Of a DNA stretch of 64,000 nt, positions 17,814 to 26,912 are shown one piece after another. The stretch lies in NCBI RefSeq assembly GCF_000720115.1, contig NZ_JOIR01000009.1:1-64000 (forward strand), in the 5' to 3' direction. The first letter of the stretch is position 1, and each line of letters begins with the position of its first letter. The translations under genes and the position numbers were made by a program. The notes under the pieces were generated by a model. That model was not told the DNA's origin and ran no database searches. It was given only the letters and a program-made list of their open reading frames with translations. The DNA comes from Streptomyces sp. NRRL F-2580 (lineage in GTDB: Bacteria; Actinomycetota; Actinomycetes; Streptomycetales; Streptomycetaceae).

Positions 17814-18139
17814 GGACCGATCCTCGCGCGGTGCGGCCGCCCCGCCGATGGTGCCGGTACCCGGACCCCGGGTGGGGTTAACCCCCGGCCCGGGATCAGT
17901 CCGAACCGGCCGGTTGGGCCGGGGTCGGGTGTGTGTCGGGGCGATCCCCGCAGGGCGCCGAACGCACTTCCGCCCAGCTCTCCGACCCGTCGTCACGTTC
18001 GGCGTCCGAGGAGACGCCCCGGCGCGCGCCCGGCCCCGGCCGTGGCCCGGCCCGCCCCGGCCCGACCCGGCCCGGTCAACCTCGCCCGGCCCCGGCCCAA
18101 CCGGCCCCCCGCCCGGCCTGCTCGGATCCCGGCCAGGGC
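17814..18139. other. Intergenic, no feature recognised
   Basis: 326 bp of very GC-rich sequence between the DUF4097 gene and the end of the sulfurtransferase gene. It contains stretches of repeated ggcccg/cccgg and a ggttaaccc palindrome at 17876-17884, the latter 60 bp upstream of the lipoprotein start and possibly part of its promoter. No ribosome site with a credible frame was seen. Confidence 0.5.
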
Positions 18140-19027
18140 CTAGGTGTGTTGTCCCGGGCCGGTGGCGACCGGGCGCAGGGGCGACGGCACGCCCCACTCG
18201 CTCCAGGAGCCGTCGTACACGGCCAAGTCCTCGTACCCGGCGAGCTCGGCGGCGAGGGCCAGTACGCACGCGGTCACCCCCGAGCCGCAGCTGAAGTAGA
18301 GGCGTTCGCGGCCGCCCGCCACCTCCTCGAAGGCCGTACGGAGCTCCCCGGCCGGGCGCATCAGGCCGTCGGGGTCCTGGAGTTCGCCGAACGGAAGGTT
18401 GACCGCGCCCGGCATGTGCCCGCCGCGCAGGCCCGGGCGGGGCTCGGGGTCGGTACCGGCGAAGCGGCCGCGGGTGCGGGCGTCGACGACGGCCGCGGCC
18501 GGGTCGGCCAGGGCCGCGGCGACGGTCCCGCTGCCGACCAGCAGTCCGGGGCGGGGCCGGGCGGTGAAGGAGCCGCGCGGGCCGTCGTACGCCGGGCCGG
18601 TGGCCTCGACGGGCAGGCCGGCGGCCGTCCAGGCGGGCAGTCCCCCGTCGAGGACGGCCACCCGGTCGAAGCCCATGGCGCGCAGCATCCACCAGGCGCG
18701 GGCGCTGGAGTAGATCCCGGCGCCGTCGTAGACGACGACAAAGTCCGAGTCGTCCACGCCGAGCGCCCGCACGGCCTCGGTGAACGCCTCGGGGCCCGGC
18801 ATCGTGTGCGGGGCGGGCGCGTCGTGGTCGGACAGGGCGCCGTCGAGGTCGAAGGGACGAGCCCCCGGAATCCGGCGCTCCGCCCCCCGGTGGGCGCCGA
18901 CGGAAGCGTCGAGGACCACGAGCCCGCCCGTCCCCAGCCGCCCGCCCAGCCACTGCGCCCCGACGAGCGCCCCGGGTAGCGCGCCGGGCACGGGCTCCTG
19001 GGGCGCGGCGTTCTGGGGCGTGGTCAT
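18140..19027 (-). CDS. Thiosulfate / 3-mercaptopyruvate sulfurtransferase
   Basis: 295-aa tandem rhodanese. The inactive N-terminal rhodanese domain contains DLDGALSDHDAPAPHTMP and VVVYDGAGIYSSARAWWML. The C-terminal active domain contains FSCGSGVTACVLALA. The active-site loop CGSGVTA is the type seen in 3-mercaptopyruvate sulfurtransferases (SseA), so that substrate is preferred over thiosulfate. The GGAGGT ribosome site is eight bases before the ATG. It has no functional partner nearby; a repeat-filled gap lies upstream. Confidence 0.92.
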   Translation of the reverse strand: MTTPQNAAPQEPVPGALPGALVGAQWLGGRLGTGGLVVLDASVGAHRGAERRIPGARPFDLDGALSDHDAPAPHTMPGPEAFTEAVRALGVDDSDFVVVYDGAGIYSSARAWWMLRAMGFDRVAVLDGGLPAWTAAGLPVEATGPAYDGPRGSFTARPRPGLLVGSGTVAAALADPAAAVVDARTRGRFAGTDPEPRPGLRGGHMPGAVNLPFGELQDPDGLMRPAGELRTAFEEVAGGRERLYFSCGSGVTACVLALAAELAGYEDLAVYDGSWSEWGVPSPLRPVATGPGQHT

Positions 19028-19188
19028 TCGGCACCTCCGGCTGTGCGACGCGGGTCGCCCCATCCTCCTCTGCCACCCGAGCCGCCGACCGGGCGGGTCG
19101 GCGGCCGGGCGGGTCAGCGGCGGCGCCGGGCTCGCGCGGGCCGAACGCGGACAGGGCGTCCGCCAGTCAGAGCAACCGCCGACGCTCG

Positions 19189-19270
19189 CGCACCCACGGA
19201 ACGTCGACGGCAGCGCGGGCTCGCGCACCCACGGAACGTCGACGGCAGCGCGGGCTCGCGCACCCACGGA
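19189..19270. repeat. 35-bp tandem repeat
   Basis: Two full copies and a third partial copy of a 35-bp unit beginning cgcacccacggaacgtcgac, starting at 19189, 19224 and 19259, without mismatches between the full copies. They form the sulfurtransferase-proximal edge of a larger repeat block. Confidence 0.85.
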
Positions 19271-20030
19271 AGGGACGGCAAACGGACCCCCAACGGGCCG
19301 GCGCACCCACCGAAGGATCGGCAGACGGCGCCCCGTCCGGCCGGCACCACCGGGGCACCCGGCACGCCCAGCGCATCCCGCGCACCCGCCGGGGGCCTCA
19401 GACGGCACCTCAGCCGGCCGGTGCACCCCCGAACGGTCGGCAGCCCGCACCCCCGTCCGGCCCGCGCACCCCCGAACGGTCCGCCAGCCCCACCCTCCAG
19501 CCGGCCCGCGCACCGCCGGACGGTCGGGAACCGGCACCCCCGGCCGGCCCGGGCACCCCCGAACCGTCGCCAGCCCGCACCCCGTCCGGCCCGCGCACCC
19601 CCGCACGGTCGGGAACCGGCACCCCCTGCCGACCCGGGCACCCCCGAACCGTCGCCAGCCCGCACCCCCGTCCGGCCCGCGCACCCCCGCACGGCCGGGA
19701 ACCGGCACCCTCAGCCGGCCCGGGCACCCCCGAACCGTCGCCAGCCCCCGCCCCCGGCGGCCCACACACGGTGCACCCCGACCCACCCAACGCATCCCGC
19801 CCACCCGCCGGGGCGTCAGACGGCACCCCCGCCCGGCCCGCACAGCCGGTGCACCCCGCCACGCCCAGCGCACTCCCGCACGGTCGGGAACCGGCACCCC
19901 CGGCCAGCCCGCGCAGCCGGCTCGCGCAGCCGGCGTAACGCAGGGCGCCCGGCGCAGCCAGGGCAGCCACTCGGCAGCCCAGTCGCGGGGCGGCCCGCCC
20001 CCAGGCGGCGGACAGCGCGCGCCCGGCGGG
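19271..20030. repeat. Degenerate approx. 43-bp repeat array, non-coding
   Basis: About 760 bp dominated by imperfect copies of a unit of roughly 43 bp, for example gcgcacccccgaacggtcgg followed by cagcccgcacccccgtccggccc. Two subtypes alternate: one with cgaaccgtcgccagcccg, one with gcacggtcgggaaccggc. At least eight units are recognisable between 19,420 and 19,760, with scattered ones to about 19,920. All six frames are nearly open because the units are free of T/A-rich stops, but no frame has a start with a ribosome site or a non-repetitive domain. It separates the sulfurtransferase and glycosyltransferase promoter and 3' regions. Function unknown. Confidence 0.75.
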
Positions 20031-21413
20031 TCAGGGGCAGGTGCCCGGGTGGGCGTACACCGCGATCCGGGCACCGCGGACGCCCGTCAGCGAGCACAGT
20101 TCGAAGCGGGCGGCCAGCGCGTCCCGCTTGGCCGCCTCCCGCGGGTACGGGTCCAGCGGCTGCCCGGCCGGGTCCAGCAGGGCGATCACCCGCGGCGAGG
20201 CGAGCAGCGCCGCACGGATCCGGTCCGGGGACAGCTCGGTGCCCTGGAGGCTGTGCGAGGCCGCCGGGGTCCGGTCCAGCGCCACGTCGCGCAGCGAGGC
20301 GTAGACCTCGGGCGAGGAGAGCAGCCACTCGCGCCGCCGCGAGGGCATGAACACCACCGCGTCCCCCGGCCGGGCCCGCTCCCGGACCGCGGCGGCCACC
20401 GCGAGGACGTCGTCCTTGCGGCTCTCCGGCGTACGGAGCCACACCGACCAGACGCCGAGCGGCACGAGCAGCAGTCCGGCGAGCAGCCACGGCCACCACC
20501 CGCGGGCCTCCGCCAGCCGGGCCCCGGCCAGCAGGGCGGGTCCGGCCAGCGCGTAGAGCACGTACCGGTCGACGTACCAGGGGTGCACGAGGGAGATCAC
20601 CATCAGCAGCCCGGGCGGCAGCAGGGTGAGCGGGAGCGCCACCCGTACGAGGTCCTTCGGGGCCCCCCGCGCGAGCAGCAGGGCCGCGCCGCCCACCACC
20701 CCGTACGCCGCCCAGTCCTGCCAGCTCGGCCGGCCGAGCCAGCCGAGCTGCTGTTCGGCCTGGCGCGCGCTCACCAGGGCCAGCGGCAGCAGCAGGGCGG
20801 CCACGATCCCGGCGCTCCACCGCCAGCCGCGCGCACGCCACGCGGTGAAGGCGTGCGCGAGCAGGGCCAGCACGGCGAACTCGTGCAGCCAGCAGCCGAG
20901 CAGCAGCACCACCGTGTACGCGGCCCACCGCTCGCGCAGCATCAGGTACGTCGCCCAGACCACGGCCGCCGCGACCAAGGCGTACGAGCGCCCCTCCTGG
21001 GCGTACATCTGCACGGGCGGCAGGACGGCGTACACGCAGCCGGCGATCAGCGCGGCCCGCTTCCCCGCGAGCCGGTGTGCGACGGCTGCCACCCCGGCGG
21101 CCGCGAGCGCGGTGGCGGCGACGGAGGGCAGCCGCAGCGCCCACAGGCCGCCGTCCCAGAGCTGGAACACCCCGTGCATGAGCAGGTAGTACAGGCCGTG
21201 CACGGCGTCGACACCGTGCAGCAGCTCCCAGATCCCGCCGAGCGGCCGGTGGGCCACCTGCCAGGTGACGGACTCGTCGCGCCACATGCTGGCGCCCCGC
21301 TCCAGGCCCCAGAGGCCGAGGACCACGGCGAGCAGCGGCGGCAGCAGTCGCCAGGGGGCGATCCGGCTGATGTCGGCCTCCGGGAGCTGTCGGAACGGGT
21401 GTGCGGACTCCAT
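20031..21413 (-). CDS. Membrane glycosyltransferase (GT39/PMT-like, ArnT type)
   Basis: 460-aa polytopic membrane protein with about 10 hydrophobic helices, starting LLPPLLAVVLGLWGLE. The first extracytoplasmic loop has the acidic MWRDESVTWQVAHRP, matching the DE motif of GT-C glycosyltransferases (dolichol/polyprenyl-phosphate sugar-dependent), and the second contains VQMYAQEGRSYAL, which also fits that superfamily. The C-terminal soluble part (after LLLVPLGVWSVWL) is extracytoplasmic and includes VVFMPSRRREW. The acceptor is unknown. The start ATG at 21413 is 36 bp from the divergent lipoprotein start; the ribosome site is weak. The 3' end borders the repeat array. Confidence 0.82.
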   Translation of the reverse strand: MESAHPFRQLPEADISRIAPWRLLPPLLAVVLGLWGLERGASMWRDESVTWQVAHRPLGGIWELLHGVDAVHGLYYLLMHGVFQLWDGGLWALRLPSVAATALAAAGVAAVAHRLAGKRAALIAGCVYAVLPPVQMYAQEGRSYALVAAAVVWATYLMLRERWAAYTVVLLLGCWLHEFAVLALLAHAFTAWRARGWRWSAGIVAALLLPLALVSARQAEQQLGWLGRPSWQDWAAYGVVGGAALLLARGAPKDLVRVALPLTLLPPGLLMVISLVHPWYVDRYVLYALAGPALLAGARLAEARGWWPWLLAGLLLVPLGVWSVWLRTPESRKDDVLAVAAAVRERARPGDAVVFMPSRRREWLLSSPEVYASLRDVALDRTPAASHSLQGTELSPDRIRAALLASPRVIALLDPAGQPLDPYPREAAKRDALAARFELCSLTGVRGARIAVYAHPGTCP

Positions 21414-21449
21414 ACTCGGGGTTGGACCGGAGTGACTGCGGAGGTGGGT

Positions 21450-21998
21450 GTGCGCGCGTTCCGAGCGGTGGCGGGCCTGGTGCTGGGCGCGGCCTTGCTG
21501 GCGGGGTGCGGACCGGCGGCCTCCGCGGGCGGCGACGACACGCCCCCGAAGACCTCCACCGGGTCGGCCCCGAGCCCGGCCGGGAGTGCCTCCGGCTCCG
21601 GTACGGGCCCCACCGCGAGCCCCACCGCGAGCCCCACGGCGAGCCGCGTCCCCGCGCCCGGCGAGACCCTGGTCCGCGTCACCCGCACCGGCGGCTTCGC
21701 CGGGCAGACCCACACCCTCATCGTCAAGGGCGACGGCTCCTGGACCCGGCTGGACGCCAAGGCGAAGACGGAGGGCACCGGCACGATGCCGTCGGCCGGG
21801 CTCGCCGCGCTGCGCACCGCCCTCCAGGAGGCGGACTTCGCCCACCTGCCCAGGATCGCCACGGGCGGCCCCACGATCTACGACGGGTACTTCTACACCT
21901 TCGTGCACGGCGGCTACGAGGTGGCGGGCGACCAGGGCTCCCTGCCGCCGGCCCTGACCAAGGTGGTGGACGCGCTGCCCTCGTTCACGGCGGGCTAG
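21450..21998 (+). CDS. Secreted lipoprotein, unknown function
   Basis: 182-aa lipoprotein. Signal peptide VRAFRAVAGLVLGAALLAGC ends in lipobox LLAGC; a Ser/Thr/Pro/Gly-rich spacer with repeated PTAS units follows, then a compact domain with LVRVTRTGGFAGQTHTLIVKGDGSW and IYDGYFYTFVHGGYEV. The pattern resembles small protealysin-inhibitor-type lipoproteins of Streptomyces, but I cannot name the family with certainty. GTG at 21450 is chosen because ggaggt lies four bases before it; in-frame GTGs at 21432 and 21444 are alternatives. Its TAG stop overlaps the stop of the convergent TetR gene in the palindrome ctag. Confidence 0.75.
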   Translation: MRAFRAVAGLVLGAALLAGCGPAASAGGDDTPPKTSTGSAPSPAGSASGSGTGPTASPTASPTASRVPAPGETLVRVTRTGGFAGQTHTLIVKGDGSWTRLDAKAKTEGTGTMPSAGLAALRTALQEADFAHLPRIATGGPTIYDGYFYTFVHGGYEVAGDQGSLPPALTKVVDALPSFTAG

Positions 21999-22687
21999 GA
22001 CACCCGGGCCCCGGGGCCGGGGCCGGGACCCGGGACCGGGGCCGGGGCCGGGCCCGGGGCCGAGAGCTCTCGCAGCAGCCGGTCCAGGAAGCCGCGCAGC
22101 CGGGCCGGCATGTCCACTTTCCCGGGTGCCAGCACCCACTGGATCTGCAGGCCGTCCATGACGGCGAGGATCTCCCGCCCGGCGGCCTCGCAGTCGGCGT
22201 CCGGGCGCAGTTCGCCGCCCGCGACGCCCGCCTCCAGCACGTCGAGGGTGTGGCCGAGCACCCGGGCGTAGCGCTGCTCGAAGTACTCGTGTGCGGGATG
22301 CCCGGGGTCGGCGGCCTCGCCGACCAGGGTGTTGAACATCCGGACGATCCCGGGGCGCCGCTCGTTGTCGGCGGCGAGGTCCACGAGGGTGGTGAAGTAC
22401 GCGGCGACCGATGCGGCGGGTTCGCCGAACCGCCGTTGCACGTCGTGCCGCTCGCTCTGGGCGAGCACCGACAGCAGCAGGTCCTCCTTGCCGCGGAAGT
22501 GGTGCAGCAGCCCGCCCTGGGTGATTCCGCAGCCGGCCGAGATCCGGGCCAGCGAGGAGGCGTGGAAGCCCCACTGCGCGAAGTGTTCGACGGCGGTGTC
22601 GAGGATCTTCTGCCGGCGGGCGTCGCCCACCGCGTAGGTCCCGCGCCCGGCGCCCGTCGAGCCCGCCCGCCCCGTGTCCCGTGCCAT
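21995..22687 (-). CDS. TetR family transcriptional regulator
   Basis: 230-aa TetR regulator. N-terminal helix-turn-helix: ILDTAVEHFAQWGFHASSLARISAGCGITQGGLLHHFRGKEDLL (about residues 28-72). The C-terminal helical part is the ligand/dimer domain, and the tail is a Pro/Gly/Ala repeat (PAPAPVPGPGPGPG). The gene is divergent from the family 3 glycosidase gene with 169 bp between, which contains two inverted repeats, so it is the likely repressor of that gene and of itself. The ATG at 22687 gives a normal length; an upstream in-frame ATG at 22765 falls in the operator region. Confidence 0.9.
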   Translation of the reverse strand: MARDTGRAGSTGAGRGTYAVGDARRQKILDTAVEHFAQWGFHASSLARISAGCGITQGGLLHHFRGKEDLLLSVLAQSERHDVQRRFGEPAASVAAYFTTLVDLAADNERRPGIVRMFNTLVGEAADPGHPAHEYFEQRYARVLGHTLDVLEAGVAGGELRPDADCEAAGREILAVMDGLQIQWVLAPGKVDMPARLRGFLDRLLRELSAPGPAPAPVPGPGPGPGARVS

Positions 22688-22751
22688 GAGCACCACCCTA
22701 GGGGGTCTCCCGCCCGCCTTCACCGGGTCTCCCGCCCGCCCTTCATCCGGG

Positions 22752-22795
22752 GTGACCCAGGTCACTTTTCAAAAACCTAGCGGGTACAAGGTTTT
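22752..22795. promoter_or_regulatory. Two inverted repeats between TetR and GH3 genes
   Basis: gtgacc-ca-ggtcac at 22752-22765 (perfect), and aaaacct-N10-aggtttt at 22772-22795. Both lie between the divergent starts and are candidate binding sites for the TetR regulator. The second also overlaps the most A/T-rich part of the gap, where the GH3 promoter is expected. Confidence 0.55.
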
Positions 22796-22856
22796 CGCCC
22801 CTACCGTGACGCCCACGCCGCCGATCCCCCCGGTCACGCAGTCCAGGAGCCCCGCC

Positions 22857-24614
22857 GTGAACGCAATCCCCGAGTACCAGGACGCCTCCCTCCCCGTCGA
22901 GCGGCGCGTGGCCGACCTGCTCTCCCGGATGACGCTGGAGGAGAAGGCCGGCCAGCTCTTCCACTCGATGCTGATGATGAACGCGGACGGCAGCCCGGTC
23001 ACCGAGACCGACGGCTCGATGCTCCCCTTCACCACCCCCGAGCTGGTCGAGGACCGCTTCCTGTCGCACTTCAACCTGCTCGGCACCTACGGGGCCCGCG
23101 AGATGGCCCGGTGGCAGAACACCGTCCAGGAAATGGCCGCGGCCACCCGCCTCGGCATTCCGGTCACCCTCTCGACCGACCCGCGCCACGCCTTCACCGA
23201 CAACGTCGGCGCCTCCTTCAACGCCGGCGCCTTCTCCGCCTGGCCGGAGGCCCTGGGCCTGGCCGCGATCGGCGATCCCGAGCTCGTCCACCGGTTCGCC
23301 GACACCGTCCGCCGCGAGTACCTCGCCGTCGGCTTCCGCGTCGCCCTGCACCCGCAGATCGACCTGGCCACCGAGCCGCGCTGGGCCCGCCAGACCGGAA
23401 CCTTCGGCTCCGATGCCGACCTGACCGGCCGGCTCGTGCAGGCGTACGTACGCGGTCTCCAGGGCCCGGCCCTCGGCCCCGGATCGGTGTCCGCCATGGT
23501 CAAGCACTTCCCCGGCGGCGGCCCGCAGAAGGACGGCGAGGACCCGCACTTCGCGCACGGCAAGGAGCAGGTCTACCCGGGCGGCATGCGCGAGCACCAC
23601 CTGGAGCCGTTCAAGGCCGCGATAGCCGCCGGGTGCGCGCAGATGATGCCGTACTACGGCCAGCCGACGGGCACGGACTGGGAGGAGGTCGGCTTCGGCT
23701 TCAGCAAGGGCGTGGTCACCGGCCTGCTCCGGGAGGAGCTCGGCTTCGACGGGATCGTCTGCACCGACTGGGGCCTGCTCAACGACGCGACGATCTTCGG
23801 ACAGGTGCATCCGGCCCGCGCCTGGGGCCTGGAGCACCTGAGCGTGGCCGAGCGGGCGGCCCGCGCCCTGGACGCCGGCTGCGACCAGTTCGGCGGCGAG
23901 CAGTGCCCCGAGGTCGTCGTGGAGCTGGTCCGCTCGGGCCGCGTCGCCGAGTCCCGGATCGACGCGTCCGTACGCCGGCTGCTGCGCGAGAAGTTCACGC
24001 TCGGCCTGTTCGAGAACCCGTACGTGGACCCGGACGTGGCGGCCGAGACCGTGGGCCGGACCGACTTCACGGCCCTGGGCGCCGCGGCCCAGCGCCGCTC
24101 CCTCACCGTCCTGACCAATCCGGACGGCCTGCTGCCGCTGGGCGGGCGGCCGAGGCTGTACGTGCGGGGCGTGGACGAGGCGGTCGCCGCCGGGTACGGC
24201 GAGGTGGTCGCCGGACCGGCCGAGGCGGACCTGGCCGTCCTGCGGCTGCGGACCCCGTACGAGCCCCGGGAGAACATCTTCGAGTCGTTCTTCCACTCGG
24301 GCTCGCTGGCCTTCCCCGAGCCGGAACTGGCCGAGATCCTGGACCTCCTGGACCGGGTCCCGACCCTGGTCTGCATCAACCTGGAGCGGGCCGCCGTCAT
24401 CCCGGAGATCGCCGAACGCGCGGCCGCCCTGATCGCCGACTACGGCGCCTCGGACGCCGCCCTGCTGGACGTGGCCTTCGGCCGCGCGGTACCCGGGGGC
24501 CGCCTCCCCTTCGAGCTCCCGCGCTCGATGGAAGCGGTCGCGGCCTCCCGTCCCGATGTGCCGAACGACACCCTCGACCCGGTCTTCCCGCACGGGCACG
24601 GACTGACCCTGTAG
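22857..24614 (+). CDS. Glycoside hydrolase family 3 (beta-glucosidase/N-acetylhexosaminidase-like)
   Basis: 585-aa GH3 protein without a signal peptide, so probably cytoplasmic. The N-terminal TIM barrel has MTLEEKAGQLFHSMLMM at the start, the KHFPGGGPQKDGEDPH loop (conserved Lys-His) and IVCTDWGLLND with the catalytic nucleophile Asp (SDxG-type motif, here TDWG). The C-terminal alpha/beta sandwich extends from about residue 400. No fibronectin type III domain follows, so it is the short form. The GTG at 22857 is supported by AGGAG seven bases upstream. It is likely controlled by the divergent TetR. Confidence 0.9.
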   Translation: MNAIPEYQDASLPVERRVADLLSRMTLEEKAGQLFHSMLMMNADGSPVTETDGSMLPFTTPELVEDRFLSHFNLLGTYGAREMARWQNTVQEMAAATRLGIPVTLSTDPRHAFTDNVGASFNAGAFSAWPEALGLAAIGDPELVHRFADTVRREYLAVGFRVALHPQIDLATEPRWARQTGTFGSDADLTGRLVQAYVRGLQGPALGPGSVSAMVKHFPGGGPQKDGEDPHFAHGKEQVYPGGMREHHLEPFKAAIAAGCAQMMPYYGQPTGTDWEEVGFGFSKGVVTGLLREELGFDGIVCTDWGLLNDATIFGQVHPARAWGLEHLSVAERAARALDAGCDQFGGEQCPEVVVELVRSGRVAESRIDASVRRLLREKFTLGLFENPYVDPDVAAETVGRTDFTALGAAAQRRSLTVLTNPDGLLPLGGRPRLYVRGVDEAVAAGYGEVVAGPAEADLAVLRLRTPYEPRENIFESFFHSGSLAFPEPELAEILDLLDRVPTLVCINLERAAVIPEIAERAAALIADYGASDAALLDVAFGRAVPGGRLPFELPRSMEAVAASRPDVPNDTLDPVFPHGHGLTL

Positions 24615-24654
24615 AGGGCCGCAGACGGCGGGGCACCTGACCGGTCCCGCCCGC

Positions 24655-24687
24655 CGGGTGCCGGTCCCGTGGGGGGTCCGGCACCCG
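24655..24687 (+). terminator. Terminator after the GH3 gene
   Basis: Perfect 10-bp stem (cgggtgccgg / ccggcacccg) with a 13-base loop, 41 bp after the GH3 stop and before the two-component operon. Confidence 0.55.
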
Positions 24688-24806
24688 GTACATATCATTC
24701 CGCTTACGCCGCTCCAGCACATATGCCATGTCCGAACCCCACGTAGCCGCAGGCCGGTGCCTCCTCTACGCTGCACCCCATTCACGCGGGATCTTCAGGG
24801 GCGGAC

Positions 24807-25547
24807 ATGGAACAGACACACACCACACACAACGGCGCCGCGGCGACACCCGGCGCCCAGCGGCGTGTGCTCGTCGTCGAGGACGACCACACCATCGCCG
24901 AGGCCATCGCGGCCCGCCTGCGCGCCGAGGGCTTCCAGGTGCAGACGGCGGCGGACGGCCCCGCCGCCGTCGCCGCGGCGGAGAGCTGGCTGCCGGAGCT
25001 GCTGGTCCTGGACGTCATGCTGCCCGGCTTCGACGGGCTGGAGGTCTGCCGCCGGGTCCAGGCGCAGCGGCCGGTCCCGGTGCTGATGCTCACCGCGCGG
25101 GACGACGAGACCGACCTGCTGGTGGGGCTCGGGGTCGGCGCGGACGACTACATGACGAAGCCGTTCTCGATGCGCGAGCTGGCCGCACGGGTCCACGTGC
25201 TGCTGCGGCGCGTGGAGCGGGCCACCATCGCCGCGCACACCCCGCGCGGGGCCACCCTGCGCCTGGGCGATCTGGAGATCGACCACGCGCAGCGCCGGGT
25301 CCGGGTCCACACCGAGGACGTGCACCTGACGCCGACCGAGTTCGACCTGCTGGTGTGCCTGGCCGGGACCCCGCGGGCGGTGCTCTCGCGCGAGCAGCTG
25401 CTGGCCGAGGTGTGGGACTGGGCCGACGCGTCCGGGACCCGTACGGTCGACAGCCACATCAAGGCCCTGCGGCGCAAGATCGGCGCGGAGCGGATCCGTA
25501 CGGTCCACGGCGTCGGGTACGCCCTGGAGACCCCGGCCCAGGCATGA
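24807..25547 (+). CDS. OmpR/PhoB-family response regulator
   Basis: 246-aa response regulator. The receiver domain has the acidic pair VVEDDHT (residues 23-28), the phospho-acceptor Asp69 in LLVLDVMLPG and Lys in YMTKPFS. The C-terminal winged helix of OmpR type contains VHLTPTEFDLLVCLAGTP and ends GTRTVDSHIKALRRKIG. Its stop overlaps the sensor kinase start (ATGA), giving the standard regulator-kinase operon. The gene order next to kgd resembles a two-component pair in other Streptomyces. The stimulus is unknown. Confidence 0.95.
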   Translation: MEQTHTTHNGAAATPGAQRRVLVVEDDHTIAEAIAARLRAEGFQVQTAADGPAAVAAAESWLPELLVLDVMLPGFDGLEVCRRVQAQRPVPVLMLTARDDETDLLVGLGVGADDYMTKPFSMRELAARVHVLLRRVERATIAAHTPRGATLRLGDLEIDHAQRRVRVHTEDVHLTPTEFDLLVCLAGTPRAVLSREQLLAEVWDWADASGTRTVDSHIKALRRKIGAERIRTVHGVGYALETPAQA

Positions 25548-26653
25548 GCGGCCCGCCGAGCGGACAGTGGCAACGGCCGAGGCAGCGGCTCTCCGGGGGC
25601 CTGCGGCCCTTCTCGCCGTTCTCGATCAAGACCAAGCTGGGCACGCTCGTGGTGGTCTCGGTCTTCATCACGACCGGCCTGCTCCTGGTGGCCCTGCGCA
25701 CCGACACCGAGCTGCGCTTCATCACGGTCTTCTCCGTGATCGCCTCCATGCTGATCACCCAGTTCGTGGCGCACAGCCTGACGGCTCCGCTCGACGACAT
25801 GACGACGGTGGCCCGGGCGATATCCCACGGCGACTACACCCGGCGGGTGCGCGGCGCCGGGCGCCGCGACGAGCTGGGCGACCTGGCCTCCACCATCAAC
25901 CTGATGGCCGACGACCTGGAGGCCGTGGACCGGCACCGCAAGGAGCTGGTCGCCAACGTCTCCCACGAGCTGCGCACGCCGATCGCCGCGCTGCGGGCGG
26001 TGCTGGAGAACGTGGTGGACGGGGTCTCGGCCGCCGATCCCGAGACCATGCGCACGATGCTGAAGCAGACCGAGCGCCTCGGCGGGCTCGTGGAGACCCT
26101 GCTGGACCTGTCGCGGGTGGACAACGGCGTGGTCCCGCTGCGCGCCCGCCGCTTCGAGGTGTGGCCGTACCTGTCGGGGGTGCTGAAGGAGTCGCAACTG
26201 GCGGCCGCCGGCCGGCCGGGGCTGCTCTCCGGTTCGGGCGGGCACGCCCGCAACGACGTGCACCTGCACCTGGACGTCTTCCCGCCCGAGCTGTGGGCGT
26301 ACGCGGACAACGAGCGGCTGCACCAGGTCGTCGCCAACCTGATCGACAACGCGGTCAAGCACAGCCCCCCGCACGGCCGGGTCACGGTCCGCGCCCGGGC
26401 CGGCGACGCGCCCGGCGCCCTGGTGCTGGAGGTACGGGACGAGGGTCCCGGCATCCCGGAGGCGGAGCGCCACCGGGTCTTCGAGCGGTTCAACCGGGGC
26501 AGCGCCCGCGGGGGCGACGGCGGCACCGGACTGGGGCTGGCGATCGCCCGCTGGGCCGTCGAACTGCACGGCGGGCGGATCGGAGTGGCCGAATCGTCAC
26601 GGGGCTGCCGCATCCTCGTCACGCTTCCGGGCAGCTCGAAGGCTCCGTGTTGA
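25544..26653 (+). CDS. Sensor histidine kinase
   Basis: 369-aa HK. Two adjacent hydrophobic segments (LGTLVVVSVFITTGLLLVAL, residues 32-51, and FITVFSVIASMLITQFVA, 59-76) are separated by only a few residues, so there is practically no extracytoplasmic sensor; it may sense within the membrane or through a partner. A HAMP domain follows (LTAPLDDMTTVARAI). The H box VSHELRTPIAAL has His141; the N box is LIDNAVKHSP and the G boxes DEGPGIP and GGTGLGLAI. It is translated from an ATG overlapping the regulator's stop. Confidence 0.95.
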   Translation: MSGPPSGQWQRPRQRLSGGLRPFSPFSIKTKLGTLVVVSVFITTGLLLVALRTDTELRFITVFSVIASMLITQFVAHSLTAPLDDMTTVARAISHGDYTRRVRGAGRRDELGDLASTINLMADDLEAVDRHRKELVANVSHELRTPIAALRAVLENVVDGVSAADPETMRTMLKQTERLGGLVETLLDLSRVDNGVVPLRARRFEVWPYLSGVLKESQLAAAGRPGLLSGSGGHARNDVHLHLDVFPPELWAYADNERLHQVVANLIDNAVKHSPPHGRVTVRARAGDAPGALVLEVRDEGPGIPEAERHRVFERFNRGSARGGDGGTGLGLAIARWAVELHGGRIGVAESSRGCRILVTLPGSSKAPC

Positions 26654-26912
26654 CGTAGGGTTCGAGTGGGAAGGACATGATCTCGGCCACACGTACCCGG
26701 GGTCCGTCAGGGGTGCGAAGCCATGGGGGCCGCAACCTCGGTGCCCCCTACCCGAACCACACTTGTTTCCCGCCATTCCAGGCGGTGAAACCCGCCGTTC
26801 GATGTGACCTGCGCGACGGATGTCCCGCCCGGTCTGCATCTCACGGCCCAGGAGGCGTAGCCTTTATTCCCGCTGTCCATACCTTGTGAAGCGGAAGAGG
26901 GCGGTTGCCGCC
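26654..26912 (+). promoter_or_regulatory. Leader and promoter region of kgd
   Basis: 259-bp gap. An imperfect hairpin with one bulge at 26765-26791 (gtttc-ccgcc / ggcggtgaaac) may end the two-component operon. The segment 26800-26912 holds the kgd promoter and leader. The frame is open upstream to 26820, but codon use and protein-family starts favour the GTG at 26913. No riboswitch was recognised. Confidence 0.4.

Noticed and set aside
19189..20030. CRISPR array
   Set aside because: Units are contiguous and degenerate with no unique spacers of equal length, and no cas genes are present.
19043..20350. Pro/Arg/His-rich open frame over the repeat block
   Set aside because: All frames are open in the repeats, the product is only repeated low-complexity sequence and there is no ribosome site or domain.
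26820..26912. Upstream extension of Kgd to the ATG at 26820
   Set aside because: The added residues are Arg/Cys-rich and unlike the family; a GTG at 26913 gives the standard N-terminus.
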